A stretch of 56,766 nucleotides of DNA. It comes from Oscillospiraceae bacterium. Lineage in GTDB: Bacteria > Bacillota > Clostridia > Oscillospirales > CAG-382. The notes under the pieces were generated by a model, which was not told the DNA's origin, did no database searches, and saw nothing but the letters and a program-made list of their open reading frames with translations. How positions within the stretch are numbered: position 1 is the first letter of the stretch; each line of letters opens with the position of its first letter. The stretch is taken from contig SVQU01000011.1 of NCBI GenBank assembly GCA_015065165.1, positions 1 through 56,766 on the forward strand. The letters are read 5' to 3'. Shown piece by piece: positions 41,445-51,077 of the stretch. The position numbers and the translations under genes are program-made.

Positions 41445-42554
41445 ATGAAAAAAATTCTGTTTTTAATACACGATCTTGGTGCGGGCGGTGCCGAAAAGGT
41501 TTTGGTTAACCTTGTAAATAATATGAACCCCGAAAAGTTCGATATAACAGTTATGGCTCTGTTCGGCGGCGGTGTAAACGAACAATTTTTGAAACCGCAC
41601 GTAAAGTTAATAAACGTCTTCTCAAAGGCGTTCCCCGGTAACAGCCACGTTATGAAACTTTTAACGCCGAAGCAACTGCATAAATGGCTTATTAAAGATA
41701 AATACGATATCGAGGTTTCCTATCTGGAGGGTCCCTCTGCCAGAATAATCAGCGGTTGCCCTAATGAAGATACAAAACTGGTTTCTTGGATACATATTGA
41801 GCAACATACTGCAAAACGATTGGCGGCATCCTTTCGTAATTTGGAAGAGGCGGTTAAGTGCTATAATCGTTTTGATAATACCGTGTGTGTATCTCAATTT
41901 GTTAAGAAGGATTTTAGCGAAATAATTAATTTTAATAAGCCTTGTGAGGTTTTGTATAATACAAACGAAACGGAACTTATAAAAGAGTTGGCAAAAGAAG
42001 AACTAGATATTGAGTTGACGCCTGACTATAAGAATTTGGTTTCGGTAGGCAAATTGTTGGAATCGAAAGGTTACATGCGTTTGCTATCTATTATAAAACG
42101 ACTTAATCAAGCGAATAATTCTGTGCGTTTATATATTCTCGGCGTAGGCCCATTAAAAAATAAAATGGAAGAATATATAACTAAAAATCATTTAGAGGAC
42201 AATGTAGTTTTTCTGAATTACCAAACCAACCCTTATAAATACGTTTCAAAGTGTGATTTGTTCGTTTGCTCAAGCTTTTCCGAGGGTTTTTCTACAGCCG
42301 CAACCGAGGCGTTAATTGTGGGCACTCCCGTATGTACGGTTGAGGTTTCGGGTATGAAGGAAATGCTTGGCGAAAATAACGAATACGGCATTGTTACCGA
42401 AAACAGCGAGGATGCGCTGTACGAGGGGATAAAGAAACTTATAGAAAATCCCGAGCTTTTAGAGCATTACCGTAAGCAGGCAAAGGAACGGTCAAAGGTG
42501 TTCACAACCGAAGAAACGGTTAATGCCGTTGAAGAAATGCTGGAAAGCTTATAA
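41445..42554 (+). CDS. Glycosyltransferase, GT4 family
   Basis: 369 residues, two Rossmann-like domains. The N-terminus has IHDLGAGGAEKVLVNLVNNM, typical of GT4 retaining enzymes, and the C-terminal sugar-nucleotide domain has VSVGKLLESKGYMRLL, LYILGVGPLKNKME and the SSFSEGFSTAATEALIVGTPVC segment with the conserved Glu pair region. No membrane segment is seen, so it acts on the cytosolic side of lipid-linked intermediates. It starts 7 bases after the fusion gene, in the same operon. The sugar it adds cannot be read from sequence. Confidence 0.88.
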   Translation: MKKILFLIHDLGAGGAEKVLVNLVNNMNPEKFDITVMALFGGGVNEQFLKPHVKLINVFSKAFPGNSHVMKLLTPKQLHKWLIKDKYDIEVSYLEGPSARIISGCPNEDTKLVSWIHIEQHTAKRLAASFRNLEEAVKCYNRFDNTVCVSQFVKKDFSEIINFNKPCEVLYNTNETELIKELAKEELDIELTPDYKNLVSVGKLLESKGYMRLLSIIKRLNQANNSVRLYILGVGPLKNKMEEYITKNHLEDNVVFLNYQTNPYKYVSKCDLFVCSSFSEGFSTAATEALIVGTPVCTVEVSGMKEMLGENNEYGIVTENSEDALYEGIKKLIENPELLEHYRKQAKERSKVFTTEETVNAVEEMLESL

Positions 42555-42578
42555 CAAATTGAAAGGAGAATTGCAAAT

Positions 42579-43547
42579 ATGGCAGGAAAATTAATCGTTT
42601 CCTTGGATTTTGAGCTTCTTTGGGGAGTTTTGGATTCCGATTCTCACGATGAGTATCAGCCAAACGTTCTTGGTGGCAGAAAAGCAATTCCTCAATTGTT
42701 AGAGCTTTTCAAAAAATACGATATCCACGCAACCTGGGCAACGGTAGGATTTATGTTTGCCGAAAACAGCGCGGAGGCAAAAAAATATTTCCCCGAGGAA
42801 AACCGCCTGCCCACCTATGATAATAAAAAACTTTCTCCCTATAATGCCTTCGGCGAAAAGGCAGGTAGTGATGACGAAGCGGATTGTTATTACGCCCCCG
42901 AAATTATAAAGCTTATTTCCGAAACGAATGGTCAGGAAATCGGCACACATACCTTTTCTCACTTCTATTGCCGAGAGGAAGGGCAAACCGCAGAACAGTT
43001 CGAGGCGGATATGCGCTCTGCAATAGAAATTGCAAAAGCAAAGGGTTATGATATAAAATCGGTTATATTGCCCCGAAATCAAACCACCGATGAAAGCACA
43101 GCGGTTCTTTCCAAGCTTGGCTTCACCGCTTATCGTGATGAAGAAAACGATTGGATTCATGAGAAGGTTAAGCTTCGTCCCTTAATGCGAGTTCTCCGTT
43201 TGATGGACGTTTATCTTCCCCTTACGGGTAACGGCGGTTATAATCCTGAAAAACAAAACGGTATTGTGAATCTTGTTGGTTCGCGTATGTATAAACCCTA
43301 TTTCAAACCCTTGTTTTTCTTGGAAAAGCTTAAAATACACAGAATTAAACGCCAAATGTATCACGCCGCCAAAAATGGCTTGACCTTTCATCTTTGGTGG
43401 CACCCTCATAATATCGGTGTAAAGACCGATTTCCATTTTCAACAGCTGGAAGAAATTTTTGGTTATTACACCCAACTTAAAGAAAAATTCGGAATGTGTA
43501 GCCTGAATATGCAGGAGGCGGCCGATAGCCGAAAAGAGACGGACTAA
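42579..43547 (+). CDS. NodB-type polysaccharide deacetylase
   Basis: 322 residues, carbohydrate esterase family 4-like fold. The metal/catalytic motifs are visible: SLDFELLWG (motif 1, with the catalytic Asp, residues about 8-16) and IGTHTFSHFYC (motif 2, with metal-binding His residues). Later conserved segments are LPRNQTTD and the C-terminal LWWHPHNIG with a catalytic His. No signal peptide, so it would act inside the cell on polysaccharide precursors. It lies 24 bases after the GT4 gene. It would probably remove N- or O-acetyl groups from a sugar of the repeat unit. Confidence 0.85.
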   Translation: MAGKLIVSLDFELLWGVLDSDSHDEYQPNVLGGRKAIPQLLELFKKYDIHATWATVGFMFAENSAEAKKYFPEENRLPTYDNKKLSPYNAFGEKAGSDDEADCYYAPEIIKLISETNGQEIGTHTFSHFYCREEGQTAEQFEADMRSAIEIAKAKGYDIKSVILPRNQTTDESTAVLSKLGFTAYRDEENDWIHEKVKLRPLMRVLRLMDVYLPLTGNGGYNPEKQNGIVNLVGSRMYKPYFKPLFFLEKLKIHRIKRQMYHAAKNGLTFHLWWHPHNIGVKTDFHFQQLEEIFGYYTQLKEKFGMCSLNMQEAADSRKETD

Positions 43548-43693
43548 AATCGCCCTAAAAGCTTCTTTCCGGCAAAAACATCACTTCATAACTTGTTATA
43601 CGTCGATATTGCGAGTGAATTTTACGCTGTATTAACAAAAAATAATATTTCAAACCGAATTGAGTTCGACTTTTTTCGGTTATAGGTGAAATA

Positions 43694-45457
43694 ATGTATC
43701 AATTTTATTATGCAGACAAAAGTAAGGATATCCCTTGCGGTGAATTTAAAAAGAATATTTCCGACGTTTTTAAAATAACGGCGGTTCGTCCCGCAATGTG
43801 GGAGGAACATTGTCTTGAATGCTCGGCACCCTTGTGTTTTGAAAGCTGTCTGCATTATGCCCCCCGAAGCGACGGAAGATGTAAGCGTTTTGATAACGGA
43901 ATGTGGGTTTTCGAAAATCCTTTGGGATGTTGCGGCGAGGGTGTTCATATAAAGTTCCGTAAATGGGCGAATATGATGACTGTTTTGTTCCCTGCCATGC
44001 TTTCGGCAGAGGATTATGAAAAGCTCACCCGTAAAAATAAAAAAATGGGCAATATGCTCGGAACGTTAGAACAAAGTAAATTGCCCCGCGCTGTCCGCTG
44101 GCAGGGTATTCGTATTCCCGAATTTCTCCGTCGCCGTAAGCTTCGCGGGTTGCAAGGGCTTGAAAATACACCCGATGCTTTTCTGTTCCACGGCTATAGC
44201 CATAATGAAGAATCCTTCAATCTCATTTTAGAAATTTATAACGACCACACTTCGGTTTATAAGACCTCGATTAGGATTAATCACGGTGAAAATATGGCGG
44301 TGATTCCCGCAAAGGATTTGTCCGCCGAATGTTCAAAAAATGATAACCTTGTTAAGATTTATCCCGAAAACGATATCGAAGCCGAAATGGATATCCTTTG
44401 GTGTGATTTTGTAAAAGGTACACCCGTTGTCAGCGAAAAGCCTGCGGATAAAATCAAATGTATCGTTTGGGATTTGGATAACACCCTTTGGGACGGAACT
44501 CTTATCGAAACCGAAAACCCCGAAACACTTGCACTTAAGCCTCATGTGCTTGACACTATAGTTGAACTTGATAAAAGGGGCATAATTCAATCGGTTGCAA
44601 GCAAAAACGATTATGAAAACGCATTTCCTGTTTTGGAAAGGCTTGGCGTTGCAGAATATTTCATTTATCCTCAAATCCATTGGAATGCAAAAAGCGGTTC
44701 GATTTCAAATATAGCCAAGCTTTTAAATATAGGTGTGGATTCCTTTGGGTTTATTGACGACACCGTGTTCGAAAGAGAAGAGGTGCGCTCTGCATTACCT
44801 CAGGTTCGCGTTTACGACGCTTTAGAGCTTAACGGTCTGTTGTCCCGTAACGAATTTTCTGTGCCCGTTACAGAAGAAAGTAAAAACCGTCGTGCAATGT
44901 ATCGCGCCGAAGAAAAACGTAACCAATTGATGAATACCGAGTTTTCGGATTCTACCGAATTCTTGCGTAAATGTAATTTGAAAATCAATATTTTTAACCC
45001 CGAAACCCAAGCAGACGTTCTTCGCTGTTACGAGCTTGTGGTTCGTACAAATCAGCTTAATATGTCGGGTGTTAAATATACCGAAGAGGAATTCAAATCG
45101 GTTCTTAACCGTGAAAACCACACGAATTTCGCATTTTCCTGCGCTGACGATTTCGGAAGCTACGGTATTGTGGGATTCGGTCAGTATTATAAAGAAAACG
45201 GCGTTCTTAAGTTTACCGAATTTGCAATGTCCTGCCGCGTGGCGGGTAAATATGCCGAAAGCGCACTGTTTGCAAGCCTGCTTTCAAAAGAAGATTGCGA
45301 AAAAGGTGTGTTCCCATGTGTAAAAACCAAAAAGAATATCCTTCTTCGTAATACACTTGCGGATATCGGCTTTGTCATAACCGAAGATACAACCGATAAA
45401 TCGGTTTATGAATTTTCAAAAGAACTTAAAAATAACGATATAGTTAAAACATTATAA
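43694..45457 (+). CDS. FkbH-type HAD-IIIC protein with N-terminal Cys-rich domain and GNAT tail
   Basis: 587 residues. Residues 1-110 hold an unusual Cys cluster: CLECSAPLCFESC, then CKRFDNGMWVFENPLGCC, which could bind a metal or an iron-sulfur cluster. About 257-385 is a HAD phosphatase domain with the DxD motif VWDLDNTLWDG, ASKNDYENA and FIDDTVFEREE. It belongs to the FkbH branch that makes glyceryl-type or other acyl thioesters. About 420-580 resembles a GNAT N-acyltransferase. The start ATG has AGGTG upstream. No acyl carrier protein gene is visible nearby, which is odd for FkbH proteins. I infer acyl modification of the polysaccharide; the N-terminal domain is unrecognised. Confidence 0.75.
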   Translation: MYQFYYADKSKDIPCGEFKKNISDVFKITAVRPAMWEEHCLECSAPLCFESCLHYAPRSDGRCKRFDNGMWVFENPLGCCGEGVHIKFRKWANMMTVLFPAMLSAEDYEKLTRKNKKMGNMLGTLEQSKLPRAVRWQGIRIPEFLRRRKLRGLQGLENTPDAFLFHGYSHNEESFNLILEIYNDHTSVYKTSIRINHGENMAVIPAKDLSAECSKNDNLVKIYPENDIEAEMDILWCDFVKGTPVVSEKPADKIKCIVWDLDNTLWDGTLIETENPETLALKPHVLDTIVELDKRGIIQSVASKNDYENAFPVLERLGVAEYFIYPQIHWNAKSGSISNIAKLLNIGVDSFGFIDDTVFEREEVRSALPQVRVYDALELNGLLSRNEFSVPVTEESKNRRAMYRAEEKRNQLMNTEFSDSTEFLRKCNLKINIFNPETQADVLRCYELVVRTNQLNMSGVKYTEEEFKSVLNRENHTNFAFSCADDFGSYGIVGFGQYYKENGVLKFTEFAMSCRVAGKYAESALFASLLSKEDCEKGVFPCVKTKKNILLRNTLADIGFVITEDTTDKSVYEFSKELKNNDIVKTL

Positions 45458-45471
45458 CAGGAGTTATCAAA

Positions 45472-46572
45472 TTGGAAAGGATATTGCAGGTCGTTACAAA
45501 TACCGGTCGCGGTGGTTTGGAAACGATGTTAATGAACTATTACAGAAACATAGACCGTTCTAAAATTCAATTTGATTTTTTGAGGCATCGCAGTGATCAC
45601 GAGGCTTATGATGATGAAATGAGATCATTGGGTGCGAATATATATGAATTACCGCGCATGAACCCATTTAGTAAGTCCTATTTGAGTCGTCTTGATTTTT
45701 TCTTTAAATCTCATCCTGAATATAGAATTGTTCATGTACATCAGGATTGTATGAGTTCGGTTATATTAAAGGCGGCTGATAAAAATGGCGTTCCCATTAG
45801 GATTGCACATAGTCATAGTTCAAGTCAAGATAAGAATTTGAAATATCCGTTGAAGCTCTATTTCCGCAGCAAAATCGGTAAATATGCAACACATTTGCTT
45901 GCTTGCAGCGATAAAGCGGGAGAATGGATGTTTAAAACCGATGGATTTTATGTGTTGAAAAACGCCATCAATGCTCAACAGTATATATATTCCGAACAGG
46001 TTTCGTTGAGCAAGAGAGCCGAATTGGGAATAAATAAAGACGCTTTTGTTATCGGATTAATTGCAAGATTTGCAGCAGCAAAAAATCATAGCTTTCTCAT
46101 TGATATTTTCGGCGCGTTGAAAAAAAGATTCGAAAATTCCAAATTGCTTTTGATTGGCGACGGAGAATTGAGAGAATCAATACAATCAAAAGTGAAAAGT
46201 ATGGGATTAGATGGAGATGTCATTTTTACCGGGGTGCGCGGTGATGTTAATGAACTTCTCCAGGCAATGAATGTGTTTGTAATGCCTTCTATTTATGAGG
46301 GGTTGCCGCTATCTATAATAGAAGCTCAAGCGGCTGGTTTACCGTGCTTGATTTCAACAGGCATTCCGATTGAATGTGCCATTACAGAGAATGTCAAAGC
46401 ATTGTCATTAAAAGAAAGCGTAGATGCATGGAGCGAGCAAATATTGGAAATGGCAAAAATACCGCGCATAAATACATATTCCCAAATTAGCGCTGCTGGT
46501 TTTGATATTTGCGAAAATGCAAAAAAAATGCAGGAATTATATTTGAATATTATAAATAAGGAATTAAACTAA
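45472..46572 (+). CDS. Glycosyltransferase, GT4 family (EpsF-like)
   Basis: 366 residues, TTG start chosen because AGGAG lies about 10 bases upstream. The GT4 N-terminal domain has VTNTGRGGLETMLMNYYR, HVHQDC and RIAHSHSSS. The C-terminal domain has GLIARFAAAKNHSFLI, LLLIGDGELRE, VIFTGVRGDVNELLQAM and PSIYEGLPLSIIEAQAAG. Like the EpsF group, it probably adds a hexose to the growing oligosaccharide. The composition is richer in A/T than in the early operon genes, suggesting a later acquisition. It shares a 1-base overlap (TAATG) with the next gene. Confidence 0.88.
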   Translation: MERILQVVTNTGRGGLETMLMNYYRNIDRSKIQFDFLRHRSDHEAYDDEMRSLGANIYELPRMNPFSKSYLSRLDFFFKSHPEYRIVHVHQDCMSSVILKAADKNGVPIRIAHSHSSSQDKNLKYPLKLYFRSKIGKYATHLLACSDKAGEWMFKTDGFYVLKNAINAQQYIYSEQVSLSKRAELGINKDAFVIGLIARFAAAKNHSFLIDIFGALKKRFENSKLLLIGDGELRESIQSKVKSMGLDGDVIFTGVRGDVNELLQAMNVFVMPSIYEGLPLSIIEAQAAGLPCLISTGIPIECAITENVKALSLKESVDAWSEQILEMAKIPRINTYSQISAAGFDICENAKKMQELYLNIINKELN

Positions 46573-47456
46573 TGGCAACAATAACAGTCTTTACACCTGC
46601 ATATAATCGAGCCCACACTTTAATTCGAACCTACGAATCTCTTTTGAATCAAAATAATAAGGATTTTATATGGTTGATTGTTGATGATGGTTCTACAGAT
46701 AACACTGCAGAGCTTGTAAAGTCTTGGCAAGCAAATGACAATGGCTTCGAAATCAGATATTTATATAAAGAAAACGGCGGAATGCATACAGCGCATAATG
46801 TTGCATACGAGCATATTGATACCGAATTGAACGTTTGTATCGATTCGGATGATATGCTTGCCGAGAGGGCGATAGAGATAATTCTGTTAAAATGGAACGA
46901 GGTGTCTAAGTATAATTACGCAGGCATCGTTGGCTTAGATTCTGATTTTAACGGAAAAATTCTTGGTACAACATTTCCTGACGGTATCACAGAAACAACT
47001 CTTTCGGGATATTATGCAAACGGTGGTAGCGGAGATAAAAAATTGGTTTATAGAACCGACATCATCAAATCTACACCTGAATATCCCGTATTTGAGGGGG
47101 AAAAATATGTAGCTCTTGCCTATAAATATCGATTGATCGACCAGGAATATAAGCTTGCAACGCTAAATGAAGTGTTATGCCATGTGGAATATCAAGCGGA
47201 TGGCTCAAGTAATACAATGTATCGCCAGTATGTTAAGAATCCAAAGGGGTTTGCATTTTGGCGAAAGATATGTATGCAGTTCCCTACGTCAAAAAAACGG
47301 TTAATAATTGATAATATCCATTATGTGTCAAGTTGCATATTGGCGAAACGGTTGTTCAAGGGTATAACCGAAAGCCCTTGTCCGTTTTATTCGGTTTTAT
47401 CAATTTTGCCGGGCGCGTTATTAGCGGTTTATTCGTTGCATAAGGCAAAACACTAA
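46572..47456 (+). CDS. Glycosyltransferase, GT2 family
   Basis: 294 residues. GT-A fold with VFTPAYNRAHTLIRTYESL (start), LIVDDGSTDNTAELV and VCIDSDDM, the last being the DxD sugar-nucleotide site. After about 200 the C-terminal part is typical of this subgroup (YRLIDQEYKLATLNEV, YRQYVKNPKGFAFWRK). It starts at an ATG overlapping the previous stop by one base. It is a relative of the GT2 gene near the end of the window. Inverting GT2 enzymes attach sugars to lipid-linked units on the cytoplasmic side. Donor sugar unknown. Confidence 0.87.
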   Translation: MATITVFTPAYNRAHTLIRTYESLLNQNNKDFIWLIVDDGSTDNTAELVKSWQANDNGFEIRYLYKENGGMHTAHNVAYEHIDTELNVCIDSDDMLAERAIEIILLKWNEVSKYNYAGIVGLDSDFNGKILGTTFPDGITETTLSGYYANGGSGDKKLVYRTDIIKSTPEYPVFEGEKYVALAYKYRLIDQEYKLATLNEVLCHVEYQADGSSNTMYRQYVKNPKGFAFWRKICMQFPTSKKRLIIDNIHYVSSCILAKRLFKGITESPCPFYSVLSILPGALLAVYSLHKAKH

Positions 47457-47477
47457 GATCAACAAAGGAGAAAATCT

Positions 47478-49307
47478 ATGTATCGGTTTGATAAAATTAA
47501 ACTGGTTATTTGGGATATGGACGAAACCTTTTGGAACGGTACAATTACAGAAGGCAACGTAACTATTCCCGAGGAACATATAAAGTTAATAAAAGACCTT
47601 ACCGATGCAGGAATTATAAATTCTATTTGCAGTAAGAACGATTTTCAACTGGTTGTTGATGAATTGAAAAAATACGACTTGGATGAGTTTTTTGTGTTTC
47701 CGTCTATAAACTGGGAGCCCAAGGGCAACAGAATTAAACAGCTTATTTCGGACATGCAGCTTCGTCCCGCAAACGTAATTTTTATAGATGATAACCCTTC
47801 GAATTTGGGCGAGGCAGAGCATTTTTGCCCCGAAATTATGGTTTCTTCACCCCAAGCGATACCTCAATTAATAAACGACGTTAGCGGTTGCGAAAAGAAA
47901 GATATCGAGCATAAAAGGCTTAAGCAATATAAGGTTCTTGAAGAAAAACACACCGAAAAAGCCAATTATTCCTCTAACGAAGCCTTTCTTATGGAAAGCG
48001 GAATAAGGGTCGAAATTTCTAATGATTGCATTACGGAAATTAAGCGTATTCACGACCTTATTTTGCGTTCCAACCAGTTGAATTTTACGAAAATCCGCAG
48101 TACGGAGGACGAGCTTTCGGTATTATTGCAGGATAAAAATTACGATTGCGGATACGTTTCGGTGTCCGATAGATTCGGCGATTACGGCATCGTAGGGTTC
48201 TATGCAAAAAAAGACAATCGTTTGGAGCATTTCGTTTTTTCCTGCCGTACCCTCGGCATGGGTATCGAACAATATGTATATAACATTTTAGAACGCCCCG
48301 AATTAACAATTTCGGGCGAGGTTATAAGCGATTTGACCTCAACCGAGCTTCCAAAGTGGATAAACCAAAAGGAAAACGTCAAGTCGGCAGAAAAAATGCA
48401 AATCCGGGGAATTCAGCAGCATCAGGTGCTTATAAAAGGGCCTTGCGATTTATTTCAGGTGTTCCCCTATATTTCCGATACGGAAATGTTCGATGCCGAA
48501 TTCACCTATGCTTTGGATAGCGGATTAACTATCGAATCTACAGGCCATACCACCCATATTGTAGAATCACACCGTTTATCTGCAGAACAGAAAAATAGAG
48601 TTGTGAACGAAGTTCCTTTTTCCGATATGGGTATGTATTCCGATGCACTGTTTACAAAGGAATATAAGGTTGCAATTATAAGTATTCTTGCCGATGCGAA
48701 TTTGGGCGTGTACCGCCGTAAGGATACGGGTGAAAGAATAGCGGTTATGGAATATATACATCCGTTAACCGATAAAGCCTCTTGGGAGGGCATCGTTTCG
48801 GGGGAATATCCCCATACCGGCTTTGATTTCACCGAGGAGCATCTTGTTGATTTCACCGAAAAATACGAGTTTTTGGGCAGAAATGATGCCCAAACCACTC
48901 TTGAAAACTTAAAGTACATACGTGAGAATTTATCTGAAGATTGCCTTTTGGTTATAATGCTTGGCGGCGAGCTTTATTATGAAAAAAACACCTTCGAAGC
49001 ATATAACGACCGCCATATAGTCCACAAAGAAATGAACGCGAAAATTCGTGAATGGGCAAAAAATATTGAAAATGTTAGATTAATCGACGTTAATAAATAT
49101 CTTGTGGACCAATCCAGCTTTTACGACCATTTTAATCATTATATAAAGCCGATCTATTATAAAATTGCCGGCGAAATAGTGGATATCATTAACGAGCATA
49201 TAGGCAGTAATATCCGCGAAACCTCCAAACTTAAAATGATTAAAATCAGAGTAAAAGAAATTCTCGCGCCTGTTTATTATAGGTTGAGAAAAATTGTGAG
49301 AAAATAA
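47478..49307 (+). CDS. FkbH-type HAD-IIIC protein with GNAT and SGNH-like C-terminal domains
   Basis: 609 residues. The HAD-IIIC domain (about 8-140) has IWDMDETFWNG, SICSKNDF and VIFIDDNPSNLGE. The middle part (about 160-320) resembles a GNAT-type acyltransferase (FGDYGIVGFYAKK, FSCRTLGMGIEQYVYN). About 330-590 resembles a DUF6270/SGNH-type hydrolase with VLIKGPCDLFQVFP where the nucleophile block would lie, VIMLGGELYYEK and the final DHFNHY block. In SGNH enzymes the first motif is GDS; here the position holds GPCD, so the mechanism is uncertain. It is a second FkbH-type gene in the locus. It is probably involved in adding an acyl or glyceryl group to the polysaccharide. Confidence 0.75.
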   Translation: MYRFDKIKLVIWDMDETFWNGTITEGNVTIPEEHIKLIKDLTDAGIINSICSKNDFQLVVDELKKYDLDEFFVFPSINWEPKGNRIKQLISDMQLRPANVIFIDDNPSNLGEAEHFCPEIMVSSPQAIPQLINDVSGCEKKDIEHKRLKQYKVLEEKHTEKANYSSNEAFLMESGIRVEISNDCITEIKRIHDLILRSNQLNFTKIRSTEDELSVLLQDKNYDCGYVSVSDRFGDYGIVGFYAKKDNRLEHFVFSCRTLGMGIEQYVYNILERPELTISGEVISDLTSTELPKWINQKENVKSAEKMQIRGIQQHQVLIKGPCDLFQVFPYISDTEMFDAEFTYALDSGLTIESTGHTTHIVESHRLSAEQKNRVVNEVPFSDMGMYSDALFTKEYKVAIISILADANLGVYRRKDTGERIAVMEYIHPLTDKASWEGIVSGEYPHTGFDFTEEHLVDFTEKYEFLGRNDAQTTLENLKYIRENLSEDCLLVIMLGGELYYEKNTFEAYNDRHIVHKEMNAKIREWAKNIENVRLIDVNKYLVDQSSFYDHFNHYIKPIYYKIAGEIVDIINEHIGSNIRETSKLKMIKIRVKEILAPVYYRLRKIVRK

Positions 49308-49311
49308 AAAT

Positions 49312-49846
49312 ATGAATGCAAATGTGAAAAACATCAATAAACCAAGAAATGCAAATATGGATATATTACGTATTGTGTCTATGCTGTTGATTGTTTTTTG
49401 CAATCCCTTTTGTAGTTACGGTTTTACTGTTTGTTTCGAATTACTTGAACATCGGAATAATGCAGTCAATTGTTCACAATTGGTATAGATATGATTCGGC
49501 ATTAGTATTGATTATGTCGTTGATTTTAACGGCTGTATTCATCAATATTGATGTGAAAAATACGGTTGTTTCAAAGGTTATAACTAAAATTGCGCCCCTT
49601 ACTTTAGGTGTGTATTTGATCCATCATCATGCAGATTTAGGGCCTTGGATGTGGGGCGTAATTGCTCTGCCGGAGTATCTTTCTGCGTGGCTTTCCCCAA
49701 TTATTCAAATATTGGCTGTTTTGGGTATATTCGTAGCTTGCATAGTTATAGATGCAATAAGAAACCAATTGTTCAAATTTATAAAACTTACCCGATTATT
49801 TAATTGGATTGATTCTAAATCCAAAGAATTAATAGGAATAAAATAA
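49312..49846 (+). pseudogene. Decayed acyltransferase-3 (OafA/WecH-type) with internal deletion
   Basis: The first frame starts at an ATG at 49312 and encodes KPRNANMDILRIVSMLLIV, the N-terminus and first helix of an acyltransferase-3 (membrane O-acetyltransferase) protein. At about 49385-49405 the frame changes. The other frame continues as IVHNWYRYDSALVLIMS, KIAPLTLGVYLIHHHADLGP and a helical tail to 49846, the C-terminal part of the same family. Roughly 200 residues that would normally lie between are missing. This reads as an internal deletion with a frame change, not as a sequencing slip, although a sequencing error at the junction cannot be excluded. Confidence 0.65.
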
Positions 49847-49855
49847 AGGTGCAAT

Positions 49856-51070
49856 ATGAAAATTCTTGTTATAAACGGTGATTGCATAAAACGTAATTCC
49901 TCTGCAAACCTATGTCATTTGGCATATATAAGAGGTTTGTTGCAGGCAGGGCATGAGGTAACGTTATTAAGCGCATCTGAAAATGGATACGAAACAGATT
50001 CGCATATGCAGATACCCTCCGAGGTAAAGCAATATACCTATAGCGGGCTTACTTTATATGAAAAACTGTCCATGAAGAAACTGAATGGCGCGATGTCTTC
50101 GGATGCAAGTGGCAATTCGGCAGGCAAAAATAAAAAGTCAGTAAAAGCCAATATTGTAGGTTGGCTTAAACGCTTGGTTTTGCGTATGTATGGTATGCAT
50201 GGAATATACAGCAAATTCGTGCGTACTGCTCAAAGATTCAAATCTGCTCAGCAATTCGATTTTGTAATTTCCTTGTCCACACCGGTAACAAGCCATCTTT
50301 TAACCCACAATTTAATCAAGAAGAAGCATATTAAAGCAACTCATTGGATACAGATATGGGAAGACCCGTGGTATACCGATGCATACGGATTTAACGGAAA
50401 AGAAAAAATCCGAGAAGAAGAAGCAAGGCTTTTGTCATTTGCCGAAAAGGTTTGTTATGTAAGTCCCTTAACGCTTCAAAATCAACAGCGTCTTTACCCC
50501 GAATCCGCCCACAAAATGTTTTGGCAACCACTGCCCTCGTATTATAATGGCGATTCGAATTCCATATCCGAAAGTAATGAGCTTTCCTTTGGGTACTTTG
50601 GCGATTATGCGCCCGCTTCCAGAGATTTAAAGCCTTTCTATGAAGCAGCGGTTGAGATGGATATAAGCGTTAATATTTGTGGTGATCCAAGTAATTTATT
50701 TGTACCTACAGCAAATATCAAAATCTACCCCCGCCTTACTTTGGATAAGCTAAAACCTATCGAGGATTCCACAAACGTTTTGATTTTCCTTTGCAACAGA
50801 AAGGGCGGTCAGATTCCCGGCAAGATTTATCAATATTCCGCCACTACCAAAACGATACTTTTCATTTTAGACGGCACGGAAGAAGAAAAAGCGGTTTTGC
50901 GTGATTATTTTGAAAAATACAATCGCTATGTTTTCTGTGAAAATACTGTGGAATCAATCAAAGAGGCAATAGAAAAAATTAAGAATAACGACCTTAGTGG
51001 AATAACCAACACCCCGATAAATTCCTTCTCTCCCGAGCTTATCGTTGAAAAAATTTTAAAGATGGAATGA
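49856..51070 (+). CDS. Glycosyltransferase, GT4-like
   Basis: 404 residues. The N-terminal domain has INGDCIKRNSSANLCHLAYI and an insertion at about 80-105 rich in Ser, Gly and Lys. The later half has HWIQIWEDPWYTD, CYVSPLTLQNQQRLYP and IYPRLTLDKLKPIED, with IPGKIYQYSATTKTILFI near the end, the region equivalent to the phosphate-binding segment of GT4 enzymes. The similarity to GT4 is weaker than in the other operon members, so I hold the specific family loosely. It follows the acyltransferase remnant by 9 bases. Confidence 0.72.
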   Translation: MKILVINGDCIKRNSSANLCHLAYIRGLLQAGHEVTLLSASENGYETDSHMQIPSEVKQYTYSGLTLYEKLSMKKLNGAMSSDASGNSAGKNKKSVKANIVGWLKRLVLRMYGMHGIYSKFVRTAQRFKSAQQFDFVISLSTPVTSHLLTHNLIKKKHIKATHWIQIWEDPWYTDAYGFNGKEKIREEEARLLSFAEKVCYVSPLTLQNQQRLYPESAHKMFWQPLPSYYNGDSNSISESNELSFGYFGDYAPASRDLKPFYEAAVEMDISVNICGDPSNLFVPTANIKIYPRLTLDKLKPIEDSTNVLIFLCNRKGGQIPGKIYQYSATTKTILFILDGTEEEKAVLRDYFEKYNRYVFCENTVESIKEAIEKIKNNDLSGITNTPINSFSPELIVEKILKME

Positions 51071-51077
51071 GCGTTCA

